NCBI RefSeq assembly: GCF_938030725.1
Contig: NZ_CALHIQ010000129.1
Span: 1 to 32,982 of the forward strand
DNA from: an uncultured Fretibacterium sp.
GTDB taxonomy: Bacteria; Synergistota; Synergistia; Synergistales; Aminobacteriaceae
Direction: 5' to 3'
DNA: 32,982 nucleotides
Part shown: in pieces, positions 16,390 through 24,733 of the stretch
Position numbering within the stretch: position 1 is the first letter of the stretch
How the letters are laid out: the number at the start of each line of letters is the position of its first letter
Position numbers and translations under genes: made by a program
Notes under the pieces: model-generated
Told to the model about the DNA's origin: nothing
What the model saw: the letters and a program-made list of their open reading frames with translations, nothing else
Database searches by the model: none

Positions 16390-19176
16390 ATGCGGCTGCA
16401 GAAAAGGCTTTTTGCGATGGTCATGGGGATCCAGCTCATCTTCATCCTCCTCATGAGCATCACGACAAACTATAGAACCATGCAGGCCTTTACCTCCATA
16501 GAGCAGCGCTTCTTCACCCTGCAGATGTCGGGCGCGCAAAAAGCCGTCAACAACGAGTCCCACTCCCTCCAGAACTCGATCTCCGACTGGGGCGCGTGGG
16601 ACCGCATGTACGCCTTCATGGAAACGAAGGACGTTTCGCGCTTCGAGGAGCTCCTGAACGGCAGCATCCTGCGGGCCCTGAACATCGACTTCATCGCCGT
16701 GCTGGACACGGACCTGAAGCCCATCGTCGCCTATCGGGTGGACGAGATCGGAAACGAGCTTCCCCTCGACGACGAGATGCTGGACACCCTCCACCGCTCG
16801 GCGGAGAAGATGCGCGCCGCCCAGAGCATCGACGCCATGACGCCGGACGTCTTCGACCCCGAAGAGTCCGCCTCTCCAAGCTCGGACCTCCTGAAGCTGG
16901 GGGACGACGTCTTCCTGTTCAAGAGCGCTCAGATCCTGACCACGGACTGGGGCGGCCCGGCGCGCGGCATGGTGGTGGCGGGCCGAAACTTCAACCGGGT
17001 CTTGGAGGACGTTTCCTCCTCCCTGGGGGCGCCCTGTCAGTTCCTTCCCGTTTCCTCCGACGCCGCCAACCCGACAGGGGTGGCCAGCGAGGACCAGCCC
17101 CTCGTCATCGTCACGCGCGAGGACAACACGGCCTTCGTTCAACAGCCGGGGCGCCCCATCCTGGGGACGGACACCCCCTACGCCCTGGCCTTCGTCATGC
17201 CGCGCGACATCTACGCCGAGGGACAGAGGGCCATGTACAACTCCTACGTGTGGCTCTTCTACAGCGGCATCAGCCTCGCCATCCTGATGGTCTACTTTCT
17301 GTCCCGGGTCATCCTGAAACGACTGAACACTATGCGGGGCGTCTTCACCCGCATCATCCACGAGGTCAACTTCGATCTGCGCTTCACGGTCACCCGCCAG
17401 GACGAGATCGGCGACTTCGCAGGGTCCGTCAACGTGCTGCTGGACACCCTGGAGCACGTCATCATGCAGATCCCCGACGCGCTGATCATCAACGACGCCT
17501 CGGGGCGGGTGGTGTTTCTGAACCTCGAAGCGCGGAGGCTCCTGAACCGGATGAGCTTCTCCCGCGAAACGGACACGATCTTCGTGAAGGACATCCTGAG
17601 CCGGACGGAGAGCAAGTTGCTCGGCCCCACGAGCGACCAGTTCGTCTACGAGGGGGTGTTCCGCCGGGAGGACGGCTCCACCGTCCCCGTCGAGCTCCAC
17701 AAGAACACGCTGTCCCTGGGGCCGCAGCGGGTGGTCCTCTACCTGGCGCGGGACCTGACGGAGCGGCACAACCTGGCCGCCCGCATCGACTGGAACGACC
17801 ATCACGACGCCTACACCGGACTGCCGAACCGCAAGTCCTTCGTCGATACGCTGAACAGGCTGCTGAAGGCGGACAACACCATCTTTGGCAAGAGCAGCGC
17901 ACAGACGACTCCCCAGCCCCTCACGCTGGTGATCATCAACATGGACCACTTCAAGAGCATCAACGCCGAGGTCACCAACACGGGAGGGGACATCATCCTC
18001 GCCGTCATCGCCGAGCGCATCAAGAACGCGTTGGAGGAGCGCGGCGCCCTATTCCGCACCAGCGGCGACGAGTTCTCCATCCTCTTCACGAAGGACGAGG
18101 ACGGAAAGATGATCTCCCCGGAGGAGCTGGTGACCCTCCTGAGCAAGATCCGGGATGACGTTTCCCTGCCCTGTCAGATGGGCGAGAGGGTGGTGCACCC
18201 CTCCGCCAGCATGGGCGTCCTGTTCGACGCTCTGAGCTACGACAACTCCTCCCTCATCATCGAGAAGGCCACCACGGCCCTGAAGGCCGCCAAAGGTGCC
18301 GGCCTGGGCCTCATCACGATCTACAAGGAGAAGGAGGACGGCGGCGAGGTGGACGCCTCCTTCGCCGCAAACATCCTGCGGATGCGCTACGAGATCCGGG
18401 AGGGCATCGAGCAGGAGCAGTTCATCCCCTACTTCCAGCCCGTCTATGACATCAAAGAACGGCGGCTCAGCGGATTTGAAACCCTGGTGCGCTGGCAGCA
18501 CCCGACCCGAGGCTTCCTCACCCCCTACCACTTCGTGCCCTACGCGGAGCGCATCGGCGTCATCGGCGAGATCGACCGCCACATGATGCAGTGCGCCATG
18601 AAGGCCATCGCAGACTCCCCAGCCCCCTACTACTTCTCCGCGAACGGCTCCTCAAACCTGATGCAGCAGGCCAACGCCGCGGACCTGATCTACGAGATGC
18701 TCGACAGGGCCAAGATCGACTCCTCCCGTTTCGTGACGGAGGTGACGGAGAGCGTCCTCATCGACAACCTGACGGGCGTGCAAAAGGCTTTGAAAAAGCT
18801 GGGGACGCGGAACGTCCGGATTTTCCTGGACGACTTCGGCACGGGATACTCCTCCCTGGAGTACCTCCACGCCCTGCCCTTCAACTGCATCAAGCTGGAC
18901 CAGTCCTTCGTCCGACGCGTCTTCGACTCCGAGCAGGACGCCAAGATGCTGCACGCCATCATCAACCTGGCCAACGCGCTGGAGATGGACACCATCGCGG
19001 AGGGCGTCGAAACGGAGGAACAGCTCGTGTGGCTGGGGGAGGCGGGGTGCCGGAAGGCCCAGGGCTACTTCTTCGCCAAGCCCCTCCCGTGGGTGGAGGC
19101 CGATGCGCTCATCAAGAGGGAATACGCGCGGCTTCTGGCGGACGAGGCTGCAGCAGGAGGAAAGAGCGCGGAATAA
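16390..19176 (+). CDS. Membrane GGDEF/EAL protein with extracytoplasmic sensor domain
   Basis: 928 residues. Order: TM1 (about 9-25), extracytoplasmic CHASE4-like sensor (about 30-280, with DWGAWDRMYAFM), TM2 (about 286-306), HAMP (about 307-360), PAS (about 370-475), GGDEF (about 483-640), EAL (about 665-915). The GGDEF signature is SGDEF (558-562), and the substrate region is DHFKSINAEVTNTGGD. The EAL signature is ETL (697-699) but the other phosphodiesterase residues look intact: NGSS, TESV, DDFGTGYSS (Asp814, Asp815), IKLDQSF, EGVETEEQ and QGYFFAKP. Prediction: an active c-di-GMP phosphodiesterase with a weak or regulatory cyclase domain. GGGAGG lies 7 bases before the ATG. It heads a three-gene unit with the nucleotidase-like paralogues. 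Confidence 0.93.
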   Translation: MRLQKRLFAMVMGIQLIFILLMSITTNYRTMQAFTSIEQRFFTLQMSGAQKAVNNESHSLQNSISDWGAWDRMYAFMETKDVSRFEELLNGSILRALNIDFIAVLDTDLKPIVAYRVDEIGNELPLDDEMLDTLHRSAEKMRAAQSIDAMTPDVFDPEESASPSSDLLKLGDDVFLFKSAQILTTDWGGPARGMVVAGRNFNRVLEDVSSSLGAPCQFLPVSSDAANPTGVASEDQPLVIVTREDNTAFVQQPGRPILGTDTPYALAFVMPRDIYAEGQRAMYNSYVWLFYSGISLAILMVYFLSRVILKRLNTMRGVFTRIIHEVNFDLRFTVTRQDEIGDFAGSVNVLLDTLEHVIMQIPDALIINDASGRVVFLNLEARRLLNRMSFSRETDTIFVKDILSRTESKLLGPTSDQFVYEGVFRREDGSTVPVELHKNTLSLGPQRVVLYLARDLTERHNLAARIDWNDHHDAYTGLPNRKSFVDTLNRLLKADNTIFGKSSAQTTPQPLTLVIINMDHFKSINAEVTNTGGDIILAVIAERIKNALEERGALFRTSGDEFSILFTKDEDGKMISPEELVTLLSKIRDDVSLPCQMGERVVHPSASMGVLFDALSYDNSSLIIEKATTALKAAKGAGLGLITIYKEKEDGGEVDASFAANILRMRYEIREGIEQEQFIPYFQPVYDIKERRLSGFETLVRWQHPTRGFLTPYHFVPYAERIGVIGEIDRHMMQCAMKAIADSPAPYYFSANGSSNLMQQANAADLIYEMLDRAKIDSSRFVTEVTESVLIDNLTGVQKALKKLGTRNVRIFLDDFGTGYSSLEYLHALPFNCIKLDQSFVRRVFDSEQDAKMLHAIINLANALEMDTIAEGVETEEQLVWLGEAGCRKAQGYFFAKPLPWVEADALIKREYARLLADEAAAGGKSAE

Positions 19177-19249
19177 AGACCGGAGAAGGGCTGCCGTGCG
19201 CCTTTCGGGCGACAGGGAATCGAAAATTTTGAAGGGGCGGTGCTGCGTC

Positions 19250-20935
19250 ATGAAACGAGTGCTGTATTTGTGTCTGTGCCTGGCTGTCCTGTACTCCGGC
19301 ATCCTCCCTGCGCCCCCGGCCTGCGCAAAGGACGGGCGGGTGACGATCCTGACCATCAACCATCTTCTGGGTCAGCTCCTTCCCGTCGTGGAGAAGGTCA
19401 ATCGGGACACCCTGTTCCGCGGCGGGCTGGCCAAGGCGGCCACCGTGATTCAACAGATCCGCAAGAAGGACCCGAACGCGATCCTGGCCGTGACCGGCGA
19501 GTCCGTGTTCGGGCCGATCTGGCGTTACTTCGGGGGGCAGCCGGAGTTCACCTCCCTCAGCCTCATCGGCGTGCAGGTCGGGATGATCAGCAAGCACGAG
19601 CTGGACTACGGCTGGAGCCACCTGGAGTCGGCCCTGCAGTACGTTACCTACCCCATGCTGCTCTCGAACGCCACCGTTCCGCAGAACATGGTCGACAGGC
19701 TGCGGAAGACCGTTATCGTGACCTACAAGGACTTGAACGTGGGCATCTTTGCCATGATTTCCCCCACGCTCTTTGCCGCGACAACCCGCTGGGGTGCAGA
19801 GAACAGCGACAACGCGGATTTCAGGATCATGCCGGACATCGTCGGCTCGGCCCGCGAGATGACGAAAGCCCTGAAGGAACAGGGGGCGGACGTCATCGTC
19901 ATGTTCGGTGACCTCACCGAGGAGGAGAACGATGAGGTGGCCAGGGCCGTGTCGGGCATCCACCTCATCTTCGGGCGCGGCTCCAACGGAGAGAGCCCCT
20001 CGAAGCCCGTCTTCGTCACCAACGAGGCGGGCTGGACCACCATGCTGGCCTGGGGAGGGGATCGGGGCCGATTCATCGGAAAAGTCAATCTGGAGGTCAA
20101 GGACGGCAGGCTCGTGAAGGACAACTCCACCTGGGAGGTCGTCCTCGTCACGCAGAAGACGCCGTTCGACCAGAACATCTACAATATTGCCTCCGACTTC
20201 GAGGAGAAGCTCAACGCCCAGCGGGAAAAGATCATCGGCTCCTTCGAAACGGAGGTCAACACCCAGAAACCCCTCGTCCGCAGTCGGGAGATGCCCATCG
20301 GAAACTTCCTGGCGGACGCCCTGCGCAACGTGTTCAAGACGGATGTCGGCCTCGTCAACGGCGGTGCCATCCGCGCGGACAAGACGTTCTCAACGGGCAA
20401 CTTCTCGGAGAGGACGTTCCTCGAGATCTTCCCCTACGGGAACGAGGTCACCCTCGTCACGGTGCCGGGCAGGATCCTGCGCCAGGCGATGGAATGCTCC
20501 GCCTCCGCCCTCATCGCGGGACCGGAGGACGACTACGACACCTCCCGCCGTACCCCGACGGGCGGCTTCCTTCAGGTTTCGGGCATTCGCGTCGTCTACG
20601 ATTTGAAAAAACAGCCGATGACCTTCAACAAGGAGACCAACCAGGTCGATCAGCGGGGCGAGCGCCTCGTGACCCTCGCAATTCAGAGGGAGGGCGGTCA
20701 CTGGGCCGAGGTGGACGACGACGCGCAGTACACCGTCGCCCTCAGTGCCTACCTGGCGAACGGCGGTGACCGCTACTTCATGTTCAGGGACGTGCCGCAA
20801 ACCGACACCGGTACCAACGACCTGGACAGCACGCTCAGGTACATCCGGACCTTTTCCGAAGGCAAGCTAAACCTCACGAAGGACGGGCGCATCACGATCC
20901 TGACGCAGGAGGCACCGCAGCGCAAGGGCAACTGA
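19250..20935 (+). CDS. Exported 5'-nucleotidase-like protein, first paralogue (metal site degenerate)
   Basis: 561 residues. Signal peptide to about residue 25 (MKRVLYLCLCLAVLYSGILP). The N-terminal half aligns with the metallophosphatase domain of UshA-type enzymes, but canonical metal motifs are replaced: TNDxHG reads TINHLLG, the GD motif reads TGESVFG, GNHEFDYG reads SKHELDYG, and the GHSH motif reads GRGSNG. The C-terminal 5'-nucleotidase domain (about 335-555) is well kept: EMPIGNFLADAL, LVNGGAIRADKTFS, TPTGGFLQVSGIRVVYDL, YLANGGDRYFMF. Likely a periplasmic nucleotide- or nucleoside-binding protein without hydrolysis (inference). The start is ATG 19250 at the signal peptide; the ribosome-binding site is weak (AAGGGG about 13 bases upstream). 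Confidence 0.88.
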   Translation: MKRVLYLCLCLAVLYSGILPAPPACAKDGRVTILTINHLLGQLLPVVEKVNRDTLFRGGLAKAATVIQQIRKKDPNAILAVTGESVFGPIWRYFGGQPEFTSLSLIGVQVGMISKHELDYGWSHLESALQYVTYPMLLSNATVPQNMVDRLRKTVIVTYKDLNVGIFAMISPTLFAATTRWGAENSDNADFRIMPDIVGSAREMTKALKEQGADVIVMFGDLTEEENDEVARAVSGIHLIFGRGSNGESPSKPVFVTNEAGWTTMLAWGGDRGRFIGKVNLEVKDGRLVKDNSTWEVVLVTQKTPFDQNIYNIASDFEEKLNAQREKIIGSFETEVNTQKPLVRSREMPIGNFLADALRNVFKTDVGLVNGGAIRADKTFSTGNFSERTFLEIFPYGNEVTLVTVPGRILRQAMECSASALIAGPEDDYDTSRRTPTGGFLQVSGIRVVYDLKKQPMTFNKETNQVDQRGERLVTLAIQREGGHWAEVDDDAQYTVALSAYLANGGDRYFMFRDVPQTDTGTNDLDSTLRYIRTFSEGKLNLTKDGRITILTQEAPQRKGN

Positions 20936-21030
20936 CGGAACTTTGCATCGAGAGGATGCCGCTAAACGCCCTGTACGAACGTTCGGGGTAAAAGTTGAAC
21001 TCAACCTTTTGAACCGTGGAGGGACCTGAA

Positions 21031-22662
21031 ATGAGGCAAAAGTTTTTTGCGGCGCTCTGCGCGCTTTGCATCTGCCTGGTCTTCGGTACTCTGGCGCAGG
21101 CAAAGGACGGAAGCATGACGCTCCTCACCCTCAACCGCCTGGCGGGACAGCTTCTGCCCATCGTCACCAGGGTCAACAAGGGGACCGTCGCCATCGGCGG
21201 GTTGGCTCACGCGGCGGGCGTGGTGCAGAAGGTAAGGGAAACCGAGCCCAACGCGATCCTGATCGTCAACGGAGGGTCCGTGTACGGCCCCATGTGGCGC
21301 TACTTCGGCGGCCGGCCGGAGTTCACGTCCCTGAACCTTGCGGGCGTCCAGGTTGGCACCATCGATATGCGCGAGCTGGACTTCGGCTGGGAGCACCTGA
21401 AGGACGCCCTTCAGTACATCCGGTTCCCTCTGGTCCTCTCCAACGTGGACATCCTCGATCCGGAAGCCGCCCCATTCTTCAAAAAGAACGTCATCGTCCA
21501 GGCGGGGGACCTGAAGGTGGGCTTCTTCTCGATGCTCTCCCCTCAGATCCTCACCACCACAACCCAGAAGGTCGATGAGCTTCAGCTCTCCAAGGCGGGG
21601 CTCGTGGAAACGGCAAAGGCGATGGTCGCCGACCTGAGGGCGCAGGGGGCGGATGTCATCGTCATGCTCAGCAACTTGACGGACCTCGAGAACCAGCACA
21701 CGTTGGAGCAGGTCAGCGGCATTCACGCGGTGTACGGCCGCACGCTCGGCATCACGGAGGACCCGCTGCCGGGCTTCGTTCGCGGTCCGGACGACTGGCT
21801 GACGACGACGCTCTGGAGCGGGACCGTGGCCCGATTCGTCGGCAGGCTGGACCTGACGACGAGAAACGGGCGGATCACCAAGGACAGCGTCAAATGGCAG
21901 CTCCTCAGCGTGACGCCGAAGGCGGAACCCAACGCGGCCATCCTGAATCTGGCCACTCAGTACGAGGAGAAGCTGAACAAAAAACTGGAAACCATCATAG
22001 GGTCCTTCAACGTCCCGGTGGACGCTCGCAAGGAGGTCTTGCGCAGCGGGGAGTCCCCCATCGGAAACTTTCTGGCGGATGCGATGAGAACTCGCCTCAA
22101 GACGGACGTAAGCCTCGCCAACGCTGGAGACATCCGAGGCGACAGAGTCTTCCGTGAGGGGAAGTTCTCCGAGAAGACGCTGCAGGAGCTCTTTCCCTTC
22201 CAGACCCGGGTCGACATCCTCACCGTCAGCGGCGACGTGTTGCGCAAGGCGATGGAGATATCCGCCTCCGCCCTTGCGGCCCACGACGACGGCTACGACA
22301 CGTCGTTTCGGACTCCCACGGGGGGCTTTCTCCAGGTGTCGGGCCTCCGAGTGGTCTACGACCTGAAGAACCCCCCGACGACCTTCAACGAGGGCGGCCT
22401 CGTCGCCCACTGGGGCAACAGGCTCGTGGACCTTCAGGTGGAGAAGGACGGCGCGTGGGAGCCCGTGGAAGATAGTGCGTACTACACCGTAGCGCTCGGC
22501 TCGTGGCTGTCGGAGGGCGGCGACCGCTACTACCTCTTCAAGGGCCTCCCCAGCCAGGATTCGGGCCTCCTGGACTACGAGATCCTGGTCGGCTACATCA
22601 AGACCTTCCCGAACGGAGCGGTGAACCTGACCCTGGACCAGCGCATCACGTTCCGGGAATAG
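21031..22662 (+). CDS. Exported 5'-nucleotidase-like protein, second paralogue (metal site degenerate)
   Basis: 543 residues. Signal peptide MRQKFFAALCALCICLVFGT..AQA, then a mature part that aligns along its whole length with the upstream paralogue (shared GPMWRYFGG/PEFTSL, LETIIGSF/KIIGSF, GGFLQVSGLRVVYDL). The metal motifs are again lost and more so than in the neighbour: TLNRLAG for TNDxHG, NGGSVYG for the GD motif and DMRELDFG where GNHEFDYG is expected (the His is gone too). The C-terminal domain keeps ESPIGNFLADAM and WLSEGGDRYYLF, but NGGAIR reads NAGDIR. Start ATG 21031 lies 7 bases after GGAGGG; GTG 21016 is an extension. It ends the unit at a strong terminator, so the pair is probably a tandem duplication that kept its ligand domain. 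Confidence 0.88.
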   Translation: MRQKFFAALCALCICLVFGTLAQAKDGSMTLLTLNRLAGQLLPIVTRVNKGTVAIGGLAHAAGVVQKVRETEPNAILIVNGGSVYGPMWRYFGGRPEFTSLNLAGVQVGTIDMRELDFGWEHLKDALQYIRFPLVLSNVDILDPEAAPFFKKNVIVQAGDLKVGFFSMLSPQILTTTTQKVDELQLSKAGLVETAKAMVADLRAQGADVIVMLSNLTDLENQHTLEQVSGIHAVYGRTLGITEDPLPGFVRGPDDWLTTTLWSGTVARFVGRLDLTTRNGRITKDSVKWQLLSVTPKAEPNAAILNLATQYEEKLNKKLETIIGSFNVPVDARKEVLRSGESPIGNFLADAMRTRLKTDVSLANAGDIRGDRVFREGKFSEKTLQELFPFQTRVDILTVSGDVLRKAMEISASALAAHDDGYDTSFRTPTGGFLQVSGLRVVYDLKNPPTTFNEGGLVAHWGNRLVDLQVEKDGAWEPVEDSAYYTVALGSWLSEGGDRYYLFKGLPSQDSGLLDYEILVGYIKTFPNGAVNLTLDQRITFRE

Positions 22663-22680
22663 TGCGATCGTGAAGGCGAG

Positions 22681-22712
22681 GCGGGACTGCCGCGGGGCAG
22701 TCCCGCTTTTTT
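22681..22712 (+). terminator. Strong intrinsic terminator of the GGDEF/EAL-nucleotidase unit
   Basis: Perfect 11-bp stem GCGGGACTGCC / GGCAGTCCCGC (22681-22706, loop GCGG) followed by six T. Confidence 0.95.
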
Positions 22713-22814
22713 GTGGCGTCGAGATCGAGTTTGAATTTTCCATAAGTAAGCGTGTCACTTCCGACACAGTGGTATACAATACAGTTGTACCCTATACGAA
22801 ACGGGGCGTTGAGG

Positions 22815-23753
22815 ATGGACGAACAAACGATCCAGAACGACCATGAACGTTTTGACTACGACGGATTCTGGAAAGCTCTTGCCAGAAGATTTTGGAGGGA
22901 ACTCCTGAGAAGCACCATTCCCGAACTCTACGGGGATGCGGACCTGGAGCAGGACGCCACGCCTCTCGATAAGGAGCTTCAGGACACTTTATTGAAGCCG
23001 GAAGACGAGGAATAGGTGTCGGCAAAATTTGTCGATACCCTGTTGAAGATACCTCTGAAGATCGGAGGTGAGCAGTGGGTTCTGCTCCACGTTGAGGTAC
23101 AGGGCCGAGGCGGCGAGGACCTTTCGAGGAGGATGATGCGCTGCTATTGTCTGCTCTTTGCGCACTATGACAAGAACCCCGTGGCGCTGGCAATTCTGAC
23201 CGAGCCCCGGTCAAAGTCCGAAATGCCCGGCGTCTACGATTCTCTACAGTATGGGACACACCTCAACTACCGCTATAATTACATTGAGCTGCGCAAACTG
23301 GATGACGACGAGCTCCTGAAAAGCGATAATCCGTTTGACCTAGCGTTTTACGCAGCAAAGAAGGCATTGGGATATAAAAGCGAGGAGCAGAAAAAGTTCT
23401 TTTATCTTCTGAAGCTCACCAAGATATTAGCGTCAAAGGGTTGGAGCAGAGAGGATCGTTCGGACCTTCTGAGGTTCATCGCAAGAATCATCAATTTGAA
23501 GGACAAGGCGCTCTGGGCGCAGTATAGAAAAGATGTCAAAAGGATAAAGGGGGAGAGCGAGATGATGTCCTTTTGGGATGAGGAATTGGAGCAAAGTCGT
23601 GCAAAAGGCCGTGCCGAGGGCCGTGCCGAAGTGGTGCATCGGATGCTCGCCGTACAGCTTCCTGTGAACCAGATATCGGAGCTCACAGGGTTGACCTGCT
23701 CCGAAATCGATGCAATAAGAAGAAACGAGTCGGTTTATTCGGCTGAACCGTGA
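22815..23753 (+). pseudogene. Rpn-family (PD-(D/E)XK) nuclease gene with in-frame amber codon
   Basis: One reading frame spans 22815-23753, interrupted only by TAG at 23013-23015. As I recall the family, intact members run as one ORF of about 300 residues, beginning MDEQTIQNDHERFDYDGFWK-like. Here the first 66 codons (to KPEDEE) are followed after TAG by VSAKFVDTLLKIPLK, at about the expected length with nothing else missing. This is a nonsense substitution rather than a deletion. The family holds recombination-promoting nucleases (RpnA-like), formerly called YhgA-like transposases. The tract looks AT-richer than its flanks, consistent with transfer. Other genes here use TAG as their normal stop, so general amber recoding is unlikely. 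Confidence 0.75.
23016..23753 (+). CDS. C-terminal Rpn-like ORF retaining the putative catalytic core
   Basis: 245 residues if translated from GTG directly after the amber codon. GAGG lies 5 bases before the GTG, so reinitiation is possible. It contains both recognisable PD-(D/E)XK residues of this family: the Asp in KFVDTLLKIPLK and the ExQ variant in LLHVEVQGRGGEDL. A helical middle follows, then AKGRAEGRAEVVHRML and a C-terminal helix-turn-helix-like stretch (PVNQISELTGLTCSEIDAIRR). The split therefore leaves the core in this fragment. A product of this gene is possible but unproven. Confidence 0.5.
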   Translation: MSAKFVDTLLKIPLKIGGEQWVLLHVEVQGRGGEDLSRRMMRCYCLLFAHYDKNPVALAILTEPRSKSEMPGVYDSLQYGTHLNYRYNYIELRKLDDDELLKSDNPFDLAFYAAKKALGYKSEEQKKFFYLLKLTKILASKGWSREDRSDLLRFIARIINLKDKALWAQYRKDVKRIKGESEMMSFWDEELEQSRAKGRAEGRAEVVHRMLAVQLPVNQISELTGLTCSEIDAIRRNESVYSAEP

Positions 23754-23811
23754 TGTCATCGGGTTGTTGAACCTGGGCTGCAAGGTGGTCAATCCTCAAG
23801 GCTTTACGTGT

Positions 23812-23879
23812 GGCAGCATACGCTTTCGCTGCCGCTCACGGGTCGTCAGCTTTGCGTGAGCTGCCCCCTGTGCAGGGGC
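23812..23879. other. Three back-to-back hairpins
   Basis: GGCAGC/GCTGCC (23812-23833), GCTCACG/CGTGAGC (23834-23861) and GCCCC/GGGGC (23863-23879) stand side by side with at most one base between them. They lie between the Rpn relic and the methyltransferase terminator in a 237-bp region with no gene. This may be a small structured RNA, the end of a mobile element or chance in GC-rich DNA. Confidence 0.5.
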
Positions 23880-23891
23880 GTAATTTCAAAC

Positions 23892-23922
23892 GGCCCCGAC
23901 CGTCGTTCGGCGTGTCGGGGCC
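23892..23922 (-). terminator. Terminator of the methyltransferase gene
   Basis: Perfect 9-bp stem GGCCCCGAC/GTCGGGGCC with a 13-base loop. On the minus strand it is followed by GTTTGAAATT, a poor T tract. It lies about 68 bp beyond the stop at 23991. Confidence 0.7.
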
Positions 23923-23990
23923 ATTCGCAAGGCGCGTTCTACAGCGCGGATTCACGGTCCAAGTGCAGCCCCTGAAGAAACAGGCAAAGA

Positions 23991-24623
23991 CTACGCCGTC
24001 TGTGCCGCGCGGCGGTCGCCGCTGCAATCGAACACGAAGGCCGGGGGGATGTTGAGGGGCACGAACTTGCGACGGACCTGCGAGAAGCGCGCGTTCAGCA
24101 TCGGACGCATGATGTTGGAGTACTGATAGGCCACGAAGCGCCCATCCGGGCGCAGCGCATCCTGCACGGCGTTCAGGATATTCGTCCCAACCTCCCGTGG
24201 AAGGACGGTGAAGGGCAGGCTTGAGATGACGAAGTCCAGCTTCTCGATGCCCTCGTCCTTCATGATGGAGAGCAGGGCCTGCGCGTCGCCGTACAGCTTC
24301 AGGCCGGGATGCTCGCGGCGGATCATCGCCTGAAGCGCCGGGTCCACCTCGAAGACCAGCACCTTGGCGTCGGGCCTGGCACGCTTCACTACCTCCCGCG
24401 TGAACACGCCCGTTCCGGCCCCCAGCTCCGCCACGCTCAGGGCGTTCTCCCAATCCACGCAATCCAGCATCGCGCGGGTCAGAAAGCGCGAGCTTGGGGC
24501 AACGCTCCCCACCTGGCGCGGCGCGCGGAAAAAGCGCTTCAAGAAGACCATGCCCTCCCCGATGTGGGAACCGGGCTTTCGCCTCGAAGCCACCTTTTCA
24601 TCCTTTTTTCTTTTTTTCGACAC
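23991..24623 (-). CDS. Class I SAM-dependent methyltransferase, PmtA-like
   Basis: 210 residues from GTG 24623-24621. An N-terminal basic stretch (VSKKRKKDEKVASRRK) precedes an FLKRFFRAPRQVGSVAPSSRFL segment, which is the pattern of phospholipid N-methyltransferases (PmtA) and related KsgA-like enzymes. The SAM-binding motif I is AELGAGTGVFTREV, the acidic residue closing the second strand is in VLVFEVDP, and motif IV is SSLPFTVLP. The most likely substrate is a phospholipid headgroup, but PmtA-like genes are also annotated as rRNA dimethylases. GTG sits 6 bases after GGAGGT, while the longer ATG at 24662 has no ribosome-binding site. It diverges from the sirtuin gene. Confidence 0.82.
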   Translation of the reverse strand: MSKKRKKDEKVASRRKPGSHIGEGMVFLKRFFRAPRQVGSVAPSSRFLTRAMLDCVDWENALSVAELGAGTGVFTREVVKRARPDAKVLVFEVDPALQAMIRREHPGLKLYGDAQALLSIMKDEGIEKLDFVISSLPFTVLPREVGTNILNAVQDALRPDGRFVAYQYSNIMRPMLNARFSQVRRKFVPLNIPPAFVFDCSGDRRAAQTA

Positions 24624-24733
24624 GGTGCCACCTCCGACAGCGCAGTCGCGCAGCGCGCTCACGCTGTTATTTTATTCAAAGTGTGCGATAATAAAACCTG
24701 TTTTCATTGTAAATCGCGAGGAGGGATTTGTCC
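24624..24733. promoter_or_regulatory. Short divergent promoter region (methyltransferase / sirtuin)
   Basis: The 110 bp between the two starts is AT-rich around 24665-24715 and must carry both promoters if the genes are separate. Plus-strand GATAAT-like boxes occur near 24685-24690. No -35 was convincing on either strand. Confidence 0.35.

Noticed and set aside
16267..17949. A 560-codon minus-strand frame in the GGDEF/EAL gene
   Set aside because: Composition (His/Val/Asp/Arg-rich) is that of a frame shadow, and the plus-strand gene has clear domains.
23013..23015. Amber codon read as pyrrolysine or other recoding
   Set aside because: TAG ends several intact genes here (guaB, both TRAP genes, the second nucleotidase-like gene, the coiled-coil gene), and no recoding machinery is in view.
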